Below are positions 34,016 through 48,600 of a stretch of 64,000 nt of DNA, one piece after another. Each line of letters opens with the position of its first letter. Position 1 is the stretch's first letter. The stretch comes from Tubulanus polymorphus (lineage: Eukaryota; Nemertea; Palaeonemertea; Tubulaniformes; Tubulanidae), in the NCBI RefSeq assembly GCF_964204645.1, contig NC_134031.1:15373307-15437306 (forward strand), written 5' to 3'. Under the pieces are notes generated by a model. The model saw only the letters and a list, made by a program, of their open reading frames with translations, had not been told where the DNA came from and ran no database searches. The position numbers were made by a program, and so were the translations under genes.

Positions 34016-36331
34016 CTAAACTTGTCCGTTTGGTTCACATAGAATCGGACGCACGTATGAACTTAGATTGCATTGGTATTCGAAATCAACGCTGTAGTCC
34101 TCAGCAGTCTCACCGTCAACGTTCAACATTGAACAGTATTTACCAATCTTAGTTTTTCTCCAATAGTAGAAAGCTGTCAAACAAAAATATATAAATGACA
34201 CAAACTATGATAAATTACGCATAAAATGTCAATTTGATGCTCCACCCTTTCGTTGTACGTTGTACAGCGAGGGTGTAAATTCGGATTTGTTTGGCAGCAA
34301 TTATGATGCTAAGTCTGACAAGAAAATGATACCTTGTTTCTCCTTTCTGCTGAGCTTTAGAGTTGACCCGGCCAGTCACCTTATTTACCCTGTACATTAC
34401 GTTTTAAAACATCATGTTCAAGCTTACAATAAACAGACATGAAATGAACTGATGAACAAGTTTTATTGCGATTTACAAAATGACCCGGCCGATTAGGAGA
34501 AACAGGGTATAATTTTTATCCTAAATCTTCGTTCGTAATACATATCAGATTCACTATCAATTATTCAAATGTTTAAGACTACATTTCATGGAATAGCATC
34601 CATCAACGTCTTCATTAGTTAGTTACCTAATCGTTGGCGGTAGCTATTATAATCGGATGGGCTTATACCAACATCCGATCGTGAAACTAAACCACAGACA
34701 GGATACTGACTGAGGTCTTTACTTACTTGGATTGGCGCCGAAGGGACGGACAAAGTGCCAAATAGCTTTCCTTTTGAGAACGGCGTTGGCATTTGCCGCC
34801 AGATCAACCAACGACGAACCCGATGGACAATTGTTTACTGCCTGATTATGCGTGACCTTATTCGTGTCTACGGAGAAACACCACGACATCACACGGCTGA
34901 ACCCATCGAGGCATTGAATATCTGAAATTTGAGAGACACCTCACATATTCACTGACAGGGGCGCATCTAGGATTTTCCGGGGGGGGGGGGGGTGTCCAAT
35001 GAGAAAAAGAGCAGTTTTCATGAAACACCACGTACTCCGGACACTTCTTCAACATTTTAGGGGGTTTCATACGTTGAAAAAAAATATTGTAGGTGGAAAA
35101 CCTTGGACAAAGAAATTTTTGGGTGACATTTTTGAAGGCACTTCAAAGTTGAGGGGGATCCGGACACCCAGACTTCCCCTGGATCTGATGACGTATTGAG
35201 CTCGCATTCAGGGCCAACTCCGGTTTTGGTAGCTAGTCGACTGGTGGTCGGAACTAATAACCGAACGCACTATAGTTCGGTCGTAACGTATTTCACAGTG
35301 TCGGCCATCTTGGAAATGGGTCGGAACTACAGCGATCGTGCTCAATCCCGTGGTCGACCATTTCCGGACCATAGTTCCGACAAACAGATATTCGGTAACC
35401 GACTAACTCCGATAACCGAAGTTCGCCCAGGTCGTCAAAAGTGAATATTGTATTATACGCAAATCTACGGTGGCTGATTTGTATGGTGGCTGATTCGGGC
35501 CATACTAAAAAAATGCAACGATAAACAAATTTTCGCATTGGCCCGTTTTTGGTTTTCTCGCGCAAGAATTAAAAAAAGTTTGGTTTTCTCGCGTGAGAAT
35601 TCAAAACTTTTTTTAAAATTCCGCACGAGAAAACAAAACATTTCGGTTTACTCGCACGAGAATTCAAAAAGTTTGGTTTTCTCGCGCGAGAATTCGAAAC
35701 TTTTTGAATTCCGCACGAGAAAACAAAACATTTTCGTTTTCTCGCGTGAGAATTCAAATTTTTCATCTAGCTTCTAGGCAGTCAGAAAAAGTTTTTCAAT
35801 CCAAAATGTTTTGTTTTCACGCGCGAGAAAATAAAAAAACGGGCCAATGTGAAATTTTTTTTAACGTGTTTTATAGCCGTACAGAGAAATTTTTCAGTAT
35901 GGCCCGAATCAGCCACCGCACAAATCAGATTGTGTTCTATGAAATTTCTATCGCTAATTTTACTTACTTGGATTTTCGTAGATCGAGAATTTCTTATCGA
36001 TCTGTATTATTCCAGCTGGTGCCGTCGCCGACGACCGCGTAACATACAATAAGCCTAGGTTACCCTGACCCCCGTGCTGGGTATCTTTGGCGTACGAAAA
36101 CCCGTTACATCGCTGCGCATTTTCGGCACACTGCGCCGCGCACCGGATGCGGGTAGCTTTCGGCCCGCTAAGCGCCATGAATATGTTCCCGGTGACGTTC
36201 TGCGGGTCGTAGACTTTCCCGCGAAAGGTTCGGGCGAATTCCGCGGTATTCGAGGTCGCCGCACAATTAGTATCCGACGAGCGACCGACCAATATTAGCA
36301 AACTTGCGATATATCTTACTACTAAAAACAT
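34016..36331 (-). CDS. Secreted PAN/apple-like plus C-type lectin domain protein (3 exons)
   Basis: Coding exons on minus: 36331-35968, 34921-34727, 34173-34016; phases agree and give 238 residues with stop TAG. Residues 1 to about 18 form a signal peptide (hydrophobic VRYIASLLILVG), so it is secreted. Residues 23-115 resemble a PAN/apple module (CAAQCAENAQRCNGFSYAKD) but lack the usual next Cys, reading GNLGLLYV instead. From about 124 a C-type lectin-like domain begins, CLDGFSRVMSWCF, with later CPSG, KYCSML and a final QCNL...ILCE. The calcium-binding EPN/QPD and WND motifs are not present where expected, so classical sugar binding is uncertain; the EPN near the end falls after the last Cys and is coincidental. 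A typical role would be extracellular recognition. Intron 1 contains three different transposon insertions. Confidence 0.8.
34330..34512. mobile_element. MITE with ATACCTTGTTTCTCC termini
   Basis: Left end ATACCTTGTTTCTCCTTTCT, right end AGGAGAAACAGGGTAT. It holds TGCTGAGCTTTAGAGTTGAC. A second diverged copy is at 39497-39690 and a fragment at about 19597-19650. It lies in the last intron of the lectin gene. Confidence 0.6.
34956..35190. mobile_element. Degenerate MITE of the CAGGGGCGGATC family in lectin intron 1
   Basis: Starts CAGGGGCGCATCTAGG, then a run of 14 G, and ends CCCCTGGATCTGATG. The ends are imperfect inverted copies. Short open frames here are chance. Confidence 0.45.
35211..35428. 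mobile_element. MITE with GGGCSAACTYCGG termini, copy 1
   Basis: 218 bp beginning GGGCCAACTCCGGTTTTGG and ending AACCGAAGTTCGCCC. It contains inverted internal blocks around GGTCGGAACTA/TAGTTCCGAC. The reverse orientation of the same element is inserted at 59032-59260. Confidence 0.75.
35473..35928. mobile_element. Transposon with GGTGGCTGAT...GGGCCATA termini and TCTCGCGCGAGA minisatellite
   Basis: Ends CTGATTTGT..GGTGGCTGAT and TCGGGCCATACT are mirrored at the right (AGTATGGCCCGAATCAGCC). The interior is a run of repeats of GGTTTTCTCGCGNGAGAATTC separated by A- or T-rich spacers, with arms turning over near the middle. Ends match those of 57421-58045 although the interiors are unrelated. 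It lies in intron 1 of the lectin gene. Confidence 0.75.
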
Positions 36332-37908
36332 GATGTCTCGAATTTGACGAATTTAAAAGATAGTGACCCGCAAAATGTTGGAGCAGCCCTTTTTTGACCG
36401 CCAAGTTGTTTCGGATTCGATCCACGATCGAAGCTGTTTCAGACACGCGGCTGCCGAAATGTCTTAACTGCAATTTCAGGTTTTTATTTCAAAAACAATG
36501 ATGAAATGCCCACGTGCCAAAGCACAAGCGCCGAAGATTAGAATCCGAACAGAGACGAGAGAATCGTCATGGAAAATTTGCGGGGAACTTTGTCAATAAA
36601 CGAGACGCACAACTACACGCGACTAGCCGAAGCATGTTTTCGACGATAAAACCAACACAAAACAATTATCCGCCACGAGTCAAAGCAATCGAAAACGTTT
36701 AGTAATCTTCGCTTCGCGTGACAAGAACTCGCAAATAATGGGAAGACAAAATGAAAACTGATTAATTTTATTGAGTTGTGACATTGTAAATAAATTAACT
36801 TTCACGTGAGTACCGACAGGCGTCGCGAATGGTGGCAACTCAACTTTACTATCGCGAATATAGCAGTACTGGGCGCTACTGGGTAATCGTAATTTCACGA
36901 CCATCAACTTTCTTATATCACGTATAAGAAGGATGCGCATTTCTATTTGAAACGTTCTCTTGATTTTAAAGAAAACATAGCATGCAATCACTGGCCACAG
37001 AGAACTAAACTATCGTAGTTCAAGAAAAGATAAAATAAGATAATTTTACAACATAATTAATACATGCACATAATATTTGCAGTACACTTTACAATTCATG
37101 AGAGATCAATATCTAAAACGTTTGTTAAACATTTTGTTAATTGGTAGGTTGGAGTATCAAGACCGTATCCAGGATCAAAAGAAAGGGGTGGGGGTAGGGG
37201 CTGTTGTCCAATTGAGAAATTAAGGGCGTTTTTCTAAGTTTCGCTGCAAATTCGTTGCTCACACACACAATGATGTTTTAGATAATCTAGAATTGGAAAA
37301 ACAGCTAATTATTGCCACAACAAAATGTTGGATTTTTTCAGTTGTTCAATGATCGTTATCAATGATCTGAAAATTTTCAGTCCAGAATATTTGAGGATGG
37401 ACATTTTAAAGGACCTAAATGTTAGGGGAGGTACCTGGATCCCCATGGTTACCCCCTGAATCCACCGCTGGGTTTTGGATATATCAAAGTTTCTGTAAGT
37501 ACATGTATTTCGATTTGAAATGATTTCTCGAACACTGGTCGAAACTAATTTCACACTGAATTAATGCTGCATTTTTGTTCAACACGACCCATAGTCTGAA
37601 TACCTGACCTTCTAACGGTCCCCTGTTTGAGGAAAAAACGGCTAGGTACTAGACTACGCGACCCCCGAATTCATTATGCGTAATCATCGTTCGCGAACTC
37701 TGATGATTGTGCAAACAATCATTATAAATATGTTTGAACGTAATTATCGGGAAAAATACCATTTATACAATATAAAATAATTACCTGTATCGCCAGGCCT
37801 ATTATCAAAAATTACTCCCGTTTAGCGGAAAATAATCGAGCTAGTCTATATAAACAGGACACTCAGTACCACCAGAAAGGTTAGAAAGGTTTTGTTCCGT
37901 GTGTCGAA
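36332..37908. other. Intergenic: divergent promoters of the lectin and Ly6 genes
   Basis: Contains upstream sequence of the lectin gene (-) and of the Ly6 gene (+). A degenerate insertion with GGATCC-type ends lies at about 37153-37470. A TATATAAACAGG motif at about 37847 sits some 60 bp before the Ly6 start. Nothing else is recognised. Confidence 0.45.
37846..37854 (+). promoter_or_regulatory. TATA-like box of the Ly6 gene
   Basis: CTATATAAA lies about 55-60 bp upstream of the Ly6 start codon at 37909, a normal spacing for a core promoter with a short 5' UTR. Confidence 0.5.
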
Positions 37909-38823
37909 ATGGATTTTACGCTGAGGATTTTATTGTTTTCTTGTATCATCGGTAAATATTCGGATCCAGTCTCTCAGGTATACATGTCCGGGGTAAAAAT
38001 CTGTATAATAAAGTTTCCTTTTGTTTCACACTTTCAGGAGTGGCGGCGAGTGTACGCTGTTACCACTGCGGTTATTACAAAGAGATGCCTGATCATTTAA
38101 AGAGATACTGGGTCACGAGACCGATCTCCAAGGATTGCTTGAAACCGAAGTCTAGCATGTTGAAAAGCTGCCCAGGAGGATACCGATGCGGCGTAGGTTT
38201 TATCATATAATAAATATCTCTGGATAATTCTAAAATTGTCTCTCTAATTCATTATGTTTCATAAGAAACGTATACAGTTTTTCGTGAGATATTCAGTAAA
38301 TAATTTCAAAACTTCGAGAACAGATGATAAGTTTTAAACCCACTACATACAGAATTTAAAGATCAAGAAACTAATTTTATTTAACGAAGACTTAGAATAA
38401 AAATATGCGGCGTTTCGAACTCTCCCTTGAGATCCGCGCCTGGCGATGATCTCTTGTGTGAGTTCGAGACGTCGCGTATCTTGATTTTAATTCTTGATAA
38501 ATAAAATTCGTTTTTAATCATGTCTTTGATTAGAAACATCAGATAGATTTCGTTGTGACATGTCGACGTTTCATTTCTAGTTTTCCTTTTATCATACAAT
38601 TAACGACCTTCTACTTTGTAAACTTCAGGAAGGAGCCGTAACTTATAAAGGCTTGAAGTTCTACGAACGGTTATGCGTGCCGTCGATGGCCTGTATGTCG
38701 AAAGCACGAATGCAGGGTTTGGTAAAAACTCTTGACAAGGATCTGAAAGTGGAAAGTTTTCATTGCTGTACAGGAAGTCGATGTAATCGAACTCCGTCGA
38801 CAAAACTTATTAGCAAACAATGA
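37909..38823 (+). CDS. Secreted Ly6/three-finger domain protein (3 exons)
   Basis: Coding exons 37909-37951, 38038-38192 and 38629-38823; phases agree and give 130 residues, stop TGA 38821-38823. Exon 1 encodes a signal peptide (MDFTLRILLFSCIIG), cleaved near VAAS. The mature part has ten cysteines in Ly6/uPAR order: CYHC, DCLK, SCPGGYRC, LCVPSMAC, then HCC and the closing CN, which is the hallmark of the fold. The C-terminus (RTPSTKLISKQ) has no hydrophobic GPI-attachment segment, so the product is predicted to be soluble and secreted. Family members act as receptor modulators or signalling ligands; nothing here tells which. The exon layout (signal peptide exon plus two domain exons) is the usual one for this family. 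Intron 2 carries a foldback MITE. Confidence 0.88.
38337..38512. mobile_element. Foldback MITE, AACCCACTA...GATCATCG family, copy 2
   Basis: Resembles 17698-17940: AAACCCACTACATACAGAAT at the left, GGCGTTTCGAACTC and GAGTTCGAGACGTCGC facing each other, and GCGATGATCTCTTG in the loop. It sits in intron 2 of the Ly6 gene. Confidence 0.65.
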
Positions 38824-39142
38824 AGAGACGGATGAGACCCGCGCATTCTCGGAAAAAGTTGGAGCATTCCAAGCTTGTCTTTTCAGGCATTTCAGAGATT
38901 AAACTCTCTACTTTTTACCACTTCCACCGACCATAAACAACGCGTATTTACCATGTTTTCTCTTTTCTTTGTTTTCTTTCGCTTGTTATTGTCATCATTC
39001 TGATAATTGTCAATACTATATGGCGACCTTGAGTTTGAGGTTGAAAAATTGTAAAACGATTGACGCGCCCTTTCGAAAATCTTTGTTATTGGAAAAAAAA
39101 TTATGCTATAAAATATATACAGCGAATGTTTCATCGAAATAG

Positions 39143-39148
39143 AATAAA
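39143..39148 (+). terminator. Candidate poly(A) signal of the Ly6 gene
   Basis: AATAAA about 320 nt after the Ly6 stop codon. Confidence 0.5.
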
Positions 39149-39496
39149 CAGACGGTTATTCTTTATCCAAAAAGATATTCATGTGTTCGCAATTTAATGT
39201 GTGCTCTGAATTTTCCAGCAGGATCGCGCGATTCTCTGATGGCAGTGTCGAGTGTCATTTCCACGATAGATGGCGCATAGGTAGAAGGCGGAAGGCGTAG
39301 GCGGAAGTTATACGTTGTCTCGTTGTCATGACACGTAAACTTCAAGTTCGAGCGTATAAGAGAATATGAAACCAAACAGGTTCTATTAAGTAGGCCATTT
39401 TGAATAGAATCGAATCGACAGCACGAAAAAACCTGGAAAACATAATATTTCCCATGAACATGTCGTATTCGTCGTTTCGGCTAAAAATAAAATTGA

Positions 39497-39690
39497 TACC
39501 TTGTTTCTCCTTTCTGCTGAGTGGTGGGCCGGTGGGCCACTATCTACCATGTAATACATTACTTCATTTTAAAATCATGTTCAAGTTAACTATAACGGAC
39601 CCGGCAACTGTTGAAATGAACTGATTACAAATTCTAGTGTGTTTTAGAAAATTTCCCGGCCGGTATCACTTTTAGCCTGATATAAAGACT
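39497..39690. mobile_element. MITE copy related to 34330-34512
   Basis: Starts ATACCTTGTTTCTCCTTTCT and contains ATCATGTTCAAG and GAACTGATTACAA as in the first copy; the right end is decayed (CCCGGCCGGTATC). Confidence 0.5.
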
Positions 39691-42321
39691 ATCGAAAGCC
39701 CTACGTAGTCAGTATACAAATATATTTTTCAGTTTTTTCTCAACAATCAAACGCTTTCGTCGATTTGGTTACTCGATAGATCGATGATGCCCTTCGCGCT
39801 ATATAATAATGCCATCGTTTAAGATAGAAATTTCCCTAACTTTTAACATAGCCAGTTTACACAGTAAGATTCTTGAAAAACCCTAACAGCGTTAGATCTA
39901 CTTCGCGAATGTGTGAGGGATCACATTTTTAATTACACCAGAAACATGTTTACATTTAATATAGTTGAAATATATCAGTGAGTCATATCTTCGCATATTC
40001 GATCTGAAAATCTAACTTGTAAGACAGTGACACTTATCGACGCGTCTGCAAACTCAGAGTGCTGTATTTGTCTTGGAGATAAGATTCTCGTTGGTAAAAA
40101 CTGTTTAAACGTGAAATGTCGGTTTTGTTTGGTTAAGCGAAAATATTTCCGATATGACTTTTGTAGATTTTGATTTATATGGTGATTCAAAACAAGAAAA
40201 AATACTGTACACTTTAAAAACACTATCAAAAAAGATTTTGTTGTTAGAAACCAACCATGGTTCTAAAAGTCATTGAAAGAAATCAGGATTCGTCACTCCT
40301 CGACAGTGTCTGCGAGAGAACGCGTTCACACAGGACGCCACAGGCCAGTACCGGTACCTTTTGTCAAATTTCAATAGTTTTACAACAGGATCTCTGTGTG
40401 TCTAAATATAAACCCGATTTTTGGAATTCAACCCCGCGTGTGTACGCATTCTCAAGACAAAATATGTATGTCAACTTTCGTCGTGAGAATTCGCGACAGT
40501 GCTCCGCGCGCGGTTTGCTTCCATTGGCGACGGCAAACAAACACGCGCAGTGTGGTTGTCAACCGCGGAACATTTCGCGACAAACAAGTTGAATCAAATC
40601 GTTGTCAACGATTAATCAAGACCTCTACCAGTGCGTGTAATATGAATACGTATTGCAATAGTTTAATTTAGACGGTACTGAGTAACTGAGTAGATACTGG
40701 TCGACGGTACTAGTTTATAGATTAGGGGACCGGCGCGACACTGAACGGGACAAAAAGTCAGATAAAAATTCAAACAATTAACCAAAGATTAGAAACTTAA
40801 TAAGAATGACGTCATACTGAACAGCTCAATTGTTTGGAGAATAGACAATGATGATAGTTTAACTACCTTCAATGATGAATCATATTGGGAGATAAAGGGC
40901 AATTCGAATAAAAACCTTTGCTATAAAAACTAGCTATTATAACTCGTTGGTAACGGGCCTATGAGATCACGACATTCCATATTTAATCAATGTATTCTGT
41001 GTACACGGTATAAATATAGACCGACATTGACATTATACGAGTTTGCACTTGTTAGACCAACGGAAATTTGAAATATGAAATCGACCGTTTAGATTCGAGA
41101 GGATCAACGATTCTATTTAACCGACGATTCTCAAATATAACCATGAGGCTCTTTTGTGAAAAGTCGAGTCGCATCGATGGTCACCATTGAGGATGATGAT
41201 TGAACACCTAGTAAACAGGTGTATATGCGCTTTTAGAAACTCGGCGCCCATTTAGATTTTCGCATCAAACGAAGATCCATAAAATTGTTTTCATCTAAGA
41301 AGCTATACCATTCAAAAGCCCGTTGTCATTTTATAATGGGGACTCGTAAAGGATCATATACAAAAATAGACAATGAAGCGACTACGACTGTTGTATTGCA
41401 AATCTTCTGACCTGGATGCTGAACAGTGGGCTAAAGATTTCACAACACCGATCGCGCCGCAACGACGGGAGGCTATTCTACGCTATCGGCAATTACGCGC
41501 GAATATACAGATTACCTAAGATCTCTGATTGTAGTAATTTTCACCAAAAATTAGATTAAATTGACATGGAAAATAATAGCCTAGTTAAAATGAAAATGAG
41601 ATTAGTTTGATTTTGAGAGTATTTTGATATTTTCGGCAGTTTAGTTGGAGCTCCTTACAGAATATAGAAACTACTCACAAATAGCAGCCAAAATGAAACC
41701 TGATTTATTTTTCGGGAGTCTCTTACAAATGCAGTCCCAGCTAAGTCAGATTTAGTTTCGTTTCCATCTAATAGTTGAAATATGAAAGGTCCCTCATTCA
41801 ATAGTCCCACAGGTAAAAACAAGCGTCAAGCACTAAAATAACGCTCGTCGATGTTTGTTTTATTTTGACCAGTAGTCATGCAGATGACCTGACCCAAATA
41901 TTTCCCCGGAAATTTTCTATGTTATCGTAGATCCAATGCTGATGTTTATGGGCGTATGTATGACTCACGTAAATTATCAGTACATACACGAAATGCTAAG
42001 CAACAGGTGTCGAAAATATGGTGCCCTCGATCTGCACATGCAGTACATATTACATTAATACCGACGATGTTAATCGTCCCGCGGAAAGAGTCACCCATAT
42101 TTACTAATTCAATTCGAATAAAAATCATCGCTCGAATTCGTTGCCTAAAAGTTAATCCGCCGCAACGGTACGGGTCCTATTTTCGTTGCGGACTAGTCTG
42201 AGCCGAGTAGAACTCGCTCAACTATTGGACGACGCCGATTTTGCGCGGGAAGCGTGTCCAATCATCGACCAGCCCGCGTCATGGAGACGCCGCCGTTGGC
42301 TTTGTCAACAGCGACGGTTTA

Positions 42322-42333
42322 GTTGCTAGCAAC
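42322..42333 (+). promoter_or_regulatory. Palindromic X-box-like (RFX) site upstream of beta-tubulin 1
   Basis: GTTGCTAGCAAC is a perfect 12-bp palindrome 19 bp before the TATA box. It matches the X-box pattern of two inverted RGYAAC half-sites, bound by RFX factors that drive ciliary genes. Confidence 0.5.
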
Positions 42334-42340
42334 GTCCCCG

Positions 42341-42348
42341 TATAAATA
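42341..42348 (+). promoter_or_regulatory. TATA box of beta-tubulin 1
   Basis: TATAAATA, 98 bp before the start codon, followed by GC-rich sequence and a likely short 5' UTR. Confidence 0.75.
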
Positions 42349-42445
42349 CGCCGGCGCACCCGTCGTTCAGCAGAAGTGCAAAGGCTTTCAAGCTATCTAC
42401 AACGTTAATATAATTTGTATCACAGAAGAAATCTAACCAGCCAAC

Positions 42446-45082
<2,637 letters not shown>

Positions 45083-45522
45083 ACTTGAGCATTTCTCAAA
45101 AAAATGTGAACAAAATATGAAAGTCTTTGCTGTAATCTAAAAAAAGCCCATAGTACTGTATATGTTATCATCGTTTTTGTCTGCTGAAGTCTAAAAATTT
45201 ATTTTCTACTTTATTTATATTTTGGTTAGTACAAGATCCTTTTACTGGGTAACATAATAAAAATTGCAGCATCCCATAAATGATTCTTCTCGCTTTGTTT
45301 TCTTTTTGTTTGTGAGGAAAAACGCTGCAGACATTACCAGAGGAAATCCCAATGCTTCTTGCTCCCTTCATATTTGGCCAAGAGGAATCGCCCTTAAATT
45401 GCAGACTATATATACTTATGAGAATTCACATCTAATTCTGCACTTGACAAGCATTACACGAAAACACACTTCCTAAATAGGAGTTAGAATTTTGAAATAC
45501 ATGTAAATATCTGGTTTGAGGG
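45083..45522. other. 3' flank of beta-tubulin 1
   Basis: The 3' UTR with AATAAA at 45256-45261. The stretch 45170-45390 recurs at about 58676-58985, marking one end of a segmental duplication. No other gene seen. Confidence 0.7.
45256..45261 (+). terminator. Poly(A) signal of beta-tubulin 1
   Basis: AATAAA about 174 nt after the stop codon, close to the distance seen in copies 2 and 3. Confidence 0.7.
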
Positions 45523-45600
45523 GCTCGACCAAGGGTGTCACTAAACCTAAGACCCCCTAAACCTAAGACCCGTTAGGTCTTATGTTTAGGGGTCTTAGGT

Positions 45601-48600
45601 TTAGTGACACCTATATATAATATACTAAACCTAAGACCCCCAAATATCTCGTCTCTGATAAATGAACCAAATTTAAATAGGCCATCGATGGATCATTTTA
45701 ACTAATATCTATATATTAGAACCATTTTGAATAGTCTAAAGTACACAAATAATGATTTAGAGTCGGGTCGTAGGTTTATGGGTCTTAGGTTTATGGGTCT
45801 TAGGTTTAGTGACACCTATATATAATATACTAAACCTAAGACCCCCAAATATCTCGTCTCTGATAAAGAAACCAAATTTTAATAGGCCATCGATGGATCA
45901 TTTTAACTAATATCTATATATTAGAACCATTTCGAATAGTCTAAAGTACACAAATAATGATTTAGAGTCGGGTCTTAGGTTTATGGGTCTTAGGTTTAGT
46001 GACACCTATATATAATATACTAAACCTAAGACCCATAAACCTAAGACCCCCAAATATCTCGTCTTCGAACTATCTGAGCTGCTACTTCATGCCGTATCGC
46101 AAAGAGGTTATGTTTGGCCACCTTTTATCTATTTTTTGTTTGTTTCCATGAAACTTTTTATTAGCAAAATAACTCGGGAAGTTATGAAACGATTTCTGTA
46201 AAATACGTTTACACATGAACAGTTGATTCCTCTAAAGTTAAATTTATTTATTTTCAAGTGTCCACTCTTGATTCGCCAAAACAACAGGCTGAGTTTAAAT
46301 GATCTTATTCAACCAAATAACTCTCCTCATCGAGCTACATTTTTTGAATATTCATTCTTTTTTTCTAGAGATTTATAAGTAGCTGGTGAACTGACACATG
46401 TATTTTAGAACCATTTTTAAATCATCCAAAGTACACAAAATAACGAATTAGAGTCGGGTCTTATGTTTATGGGTCTTAGGTTTAGTGACACCTATATATA
46501 ATATACTAAACCTAAGACCTATAAACCTAAGACCCTCAAATATCTCGTCTCTGATAAATACACCAGATTTTAATAGGCCATCGATGGATACTAATATCTA
46601 TATATTAGAACCATTTTGAATAGTCTAAAGTACACAAATAATGATTTAGAGTCGGGTCTTAGGTTTATGGGTCTTAGGTTTAGTGACACCTATATATAAT
46701 ATACTTAACCTAAGACCCATAAACCTAAGACCCCCAAATATCTCGTCTCTGATAAATGAACCAAATTTTAATAGGCCATCGATGGATCATTTTTACTAAT
46801 ATCTATATATTAGAACCATTTCGTATGGTCTAAAGTACACAAATAATGACTTAGAGTCGGGTCTTAGGTTTATGGGTCTTAGGTTTAGTGACACCTATAT
46901 ATAATATACTAAACCTAAGACCCATAAACCTAAGACCCCCAAATATCTCGTCTCTGTTAAATGAACCAAATTTAAATAGGCCATCGATGGATCATTTTAA
47001 CTAATATCTATATATAAGAACCATTTTGAATAGTCTAAAGTACACAAATAATGATTTAGAGTCGGGTCTTAGGTTTATGGGTCTTAGGTTTAGTGACACC
47101 TATATATAATATACTAAACCTAAGACCCATAAACCTAAGACCCCAAATATCTCGTCTCTGATAAATTAACTAAATTTTAATAGGCCATCGATGAATCATT
47201 TTAACTAATATCTATATATTAGAACCATTTCGAATAGTCTGAAGTACACAAATAATGATTTAGATTCGGGTCTTAGGTTTATGGGTCTTAGCTTTAGTGA
47301 CACCTATATATAATATACTAAACCTAAGACCCATAAACCTAAGACCCTCAAATATCTCGTCTCTGATAAATACACCAGATTTTAATAGGCCATCGATGGA
47401 TCATTTTAACTAATATCTATATATTAGAACCATTTTGAATAGTCTAAAGTACACGAATAATGATTTAGAGTCGGGTCTTAGGTTTATGGGTCTTAGGTTT
47501 AGTGACACCTATATATAATATACTAAACCTAAGACCCATAAACCTAAGACCCCCAAATATCTCGTCTCTGATAAATACACCAGATTTTAATAGGCCATCG
47601 ATGGATCATTTTTACTAATATCTATATATTAGAACCATTTCGTATGGTCTAAAGTACACAAATAATGACTTAGAGTCGGGTCTTAGGTTTATGGGTCTTA
47701 GGTTTAGTGACACCTATATATAATATACTAAACCTAAGACCCATAAACCTAAGACCCCCAAATATCTCGTCTCTGTTAAATGAACCAAATTTATATAGGC
47801 CATCGATGGATCATTTTAACTAATATCTATATATAAGGACCATTTTGAATAGTCTGAAGTACACAAATAATGATTTAGATTCGGGTCTTAGGTTTATGGG
47901 TCTTAGCTTTAGTGACACCTATATATAATATACTAAACCTAAGACCCATAAACCTAAGACCCTCAAATATCTCGTCTCTGATAAAGAAACCAAATTTTAA
48001 TAGGCCATCGATGGATCATTTTAACTAATATCTATATATTAGAACCATTTCGAATAGTCTAAAGTACACAAATAATGATTTAGAGTCGGGTCTTAGGTTT
48101 ATGGGTCTTAGCTTTAGTGACACCTATATATAATATACTAAACCTAAGACCCCCAAATATCTCGTCTCTGATAAAGAAACCAAATTTTAATAGGCCATCG
48201 ATGGATCATTTTAACTAATATCTATATATTAGAACCATTTCGAATAGTCTAAAGTACACAAATAATGATTTAGAGTCGGGTCTTAGGTTTATGGGTCTTA
48301 GGTTTAGTGACACCTATATATAATATACTAAACCTAAGACCCATAAACCTAAGACCCCCAAATATCTCGTCTTCGAACTATCTGAGCTGCTACTTCATAC
48401 CGTATCGAAAAGAGGTTATGTTTGGCCACCGTTTATCTATTTTTTGTTTGTTTCCATGAAACTTTTTATTTGCAAAATAACTCGGAAAGTTATGAAACGA
48501 TTTCTGTAAAATACGTTTACACATGAACAGTTGATTCCTCTAAAGTTAAATTTATTTATTTTCAAGTGTCCACTCTTGATTCGCCAAAACAACAGGCTGA

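Larger units (their letters stand above)
38824..42321. other. Intergenic between the Ly6 gene and beta-tubulin 1
   Basis: The Ly6 3' UTR probably ends after AATAAA at 39143. A MITE copy lies at 39497-39690. From 39.7 to 42.3 kb no gene is recognised; a lone 48-codon frame at 41373-41519 is noted but not called. The GC content rises just before the tubulin promoter. Confidence 0.45.

Noticed and set aside
41373-41519. 48-codon frame with IAPQRREAILRYRQLR, faintly like the start of a phosphopantetheinyl transferase
   Set aside because: Too short, no splice donor, no second part found nearby; resemblance is not strong enough to call.
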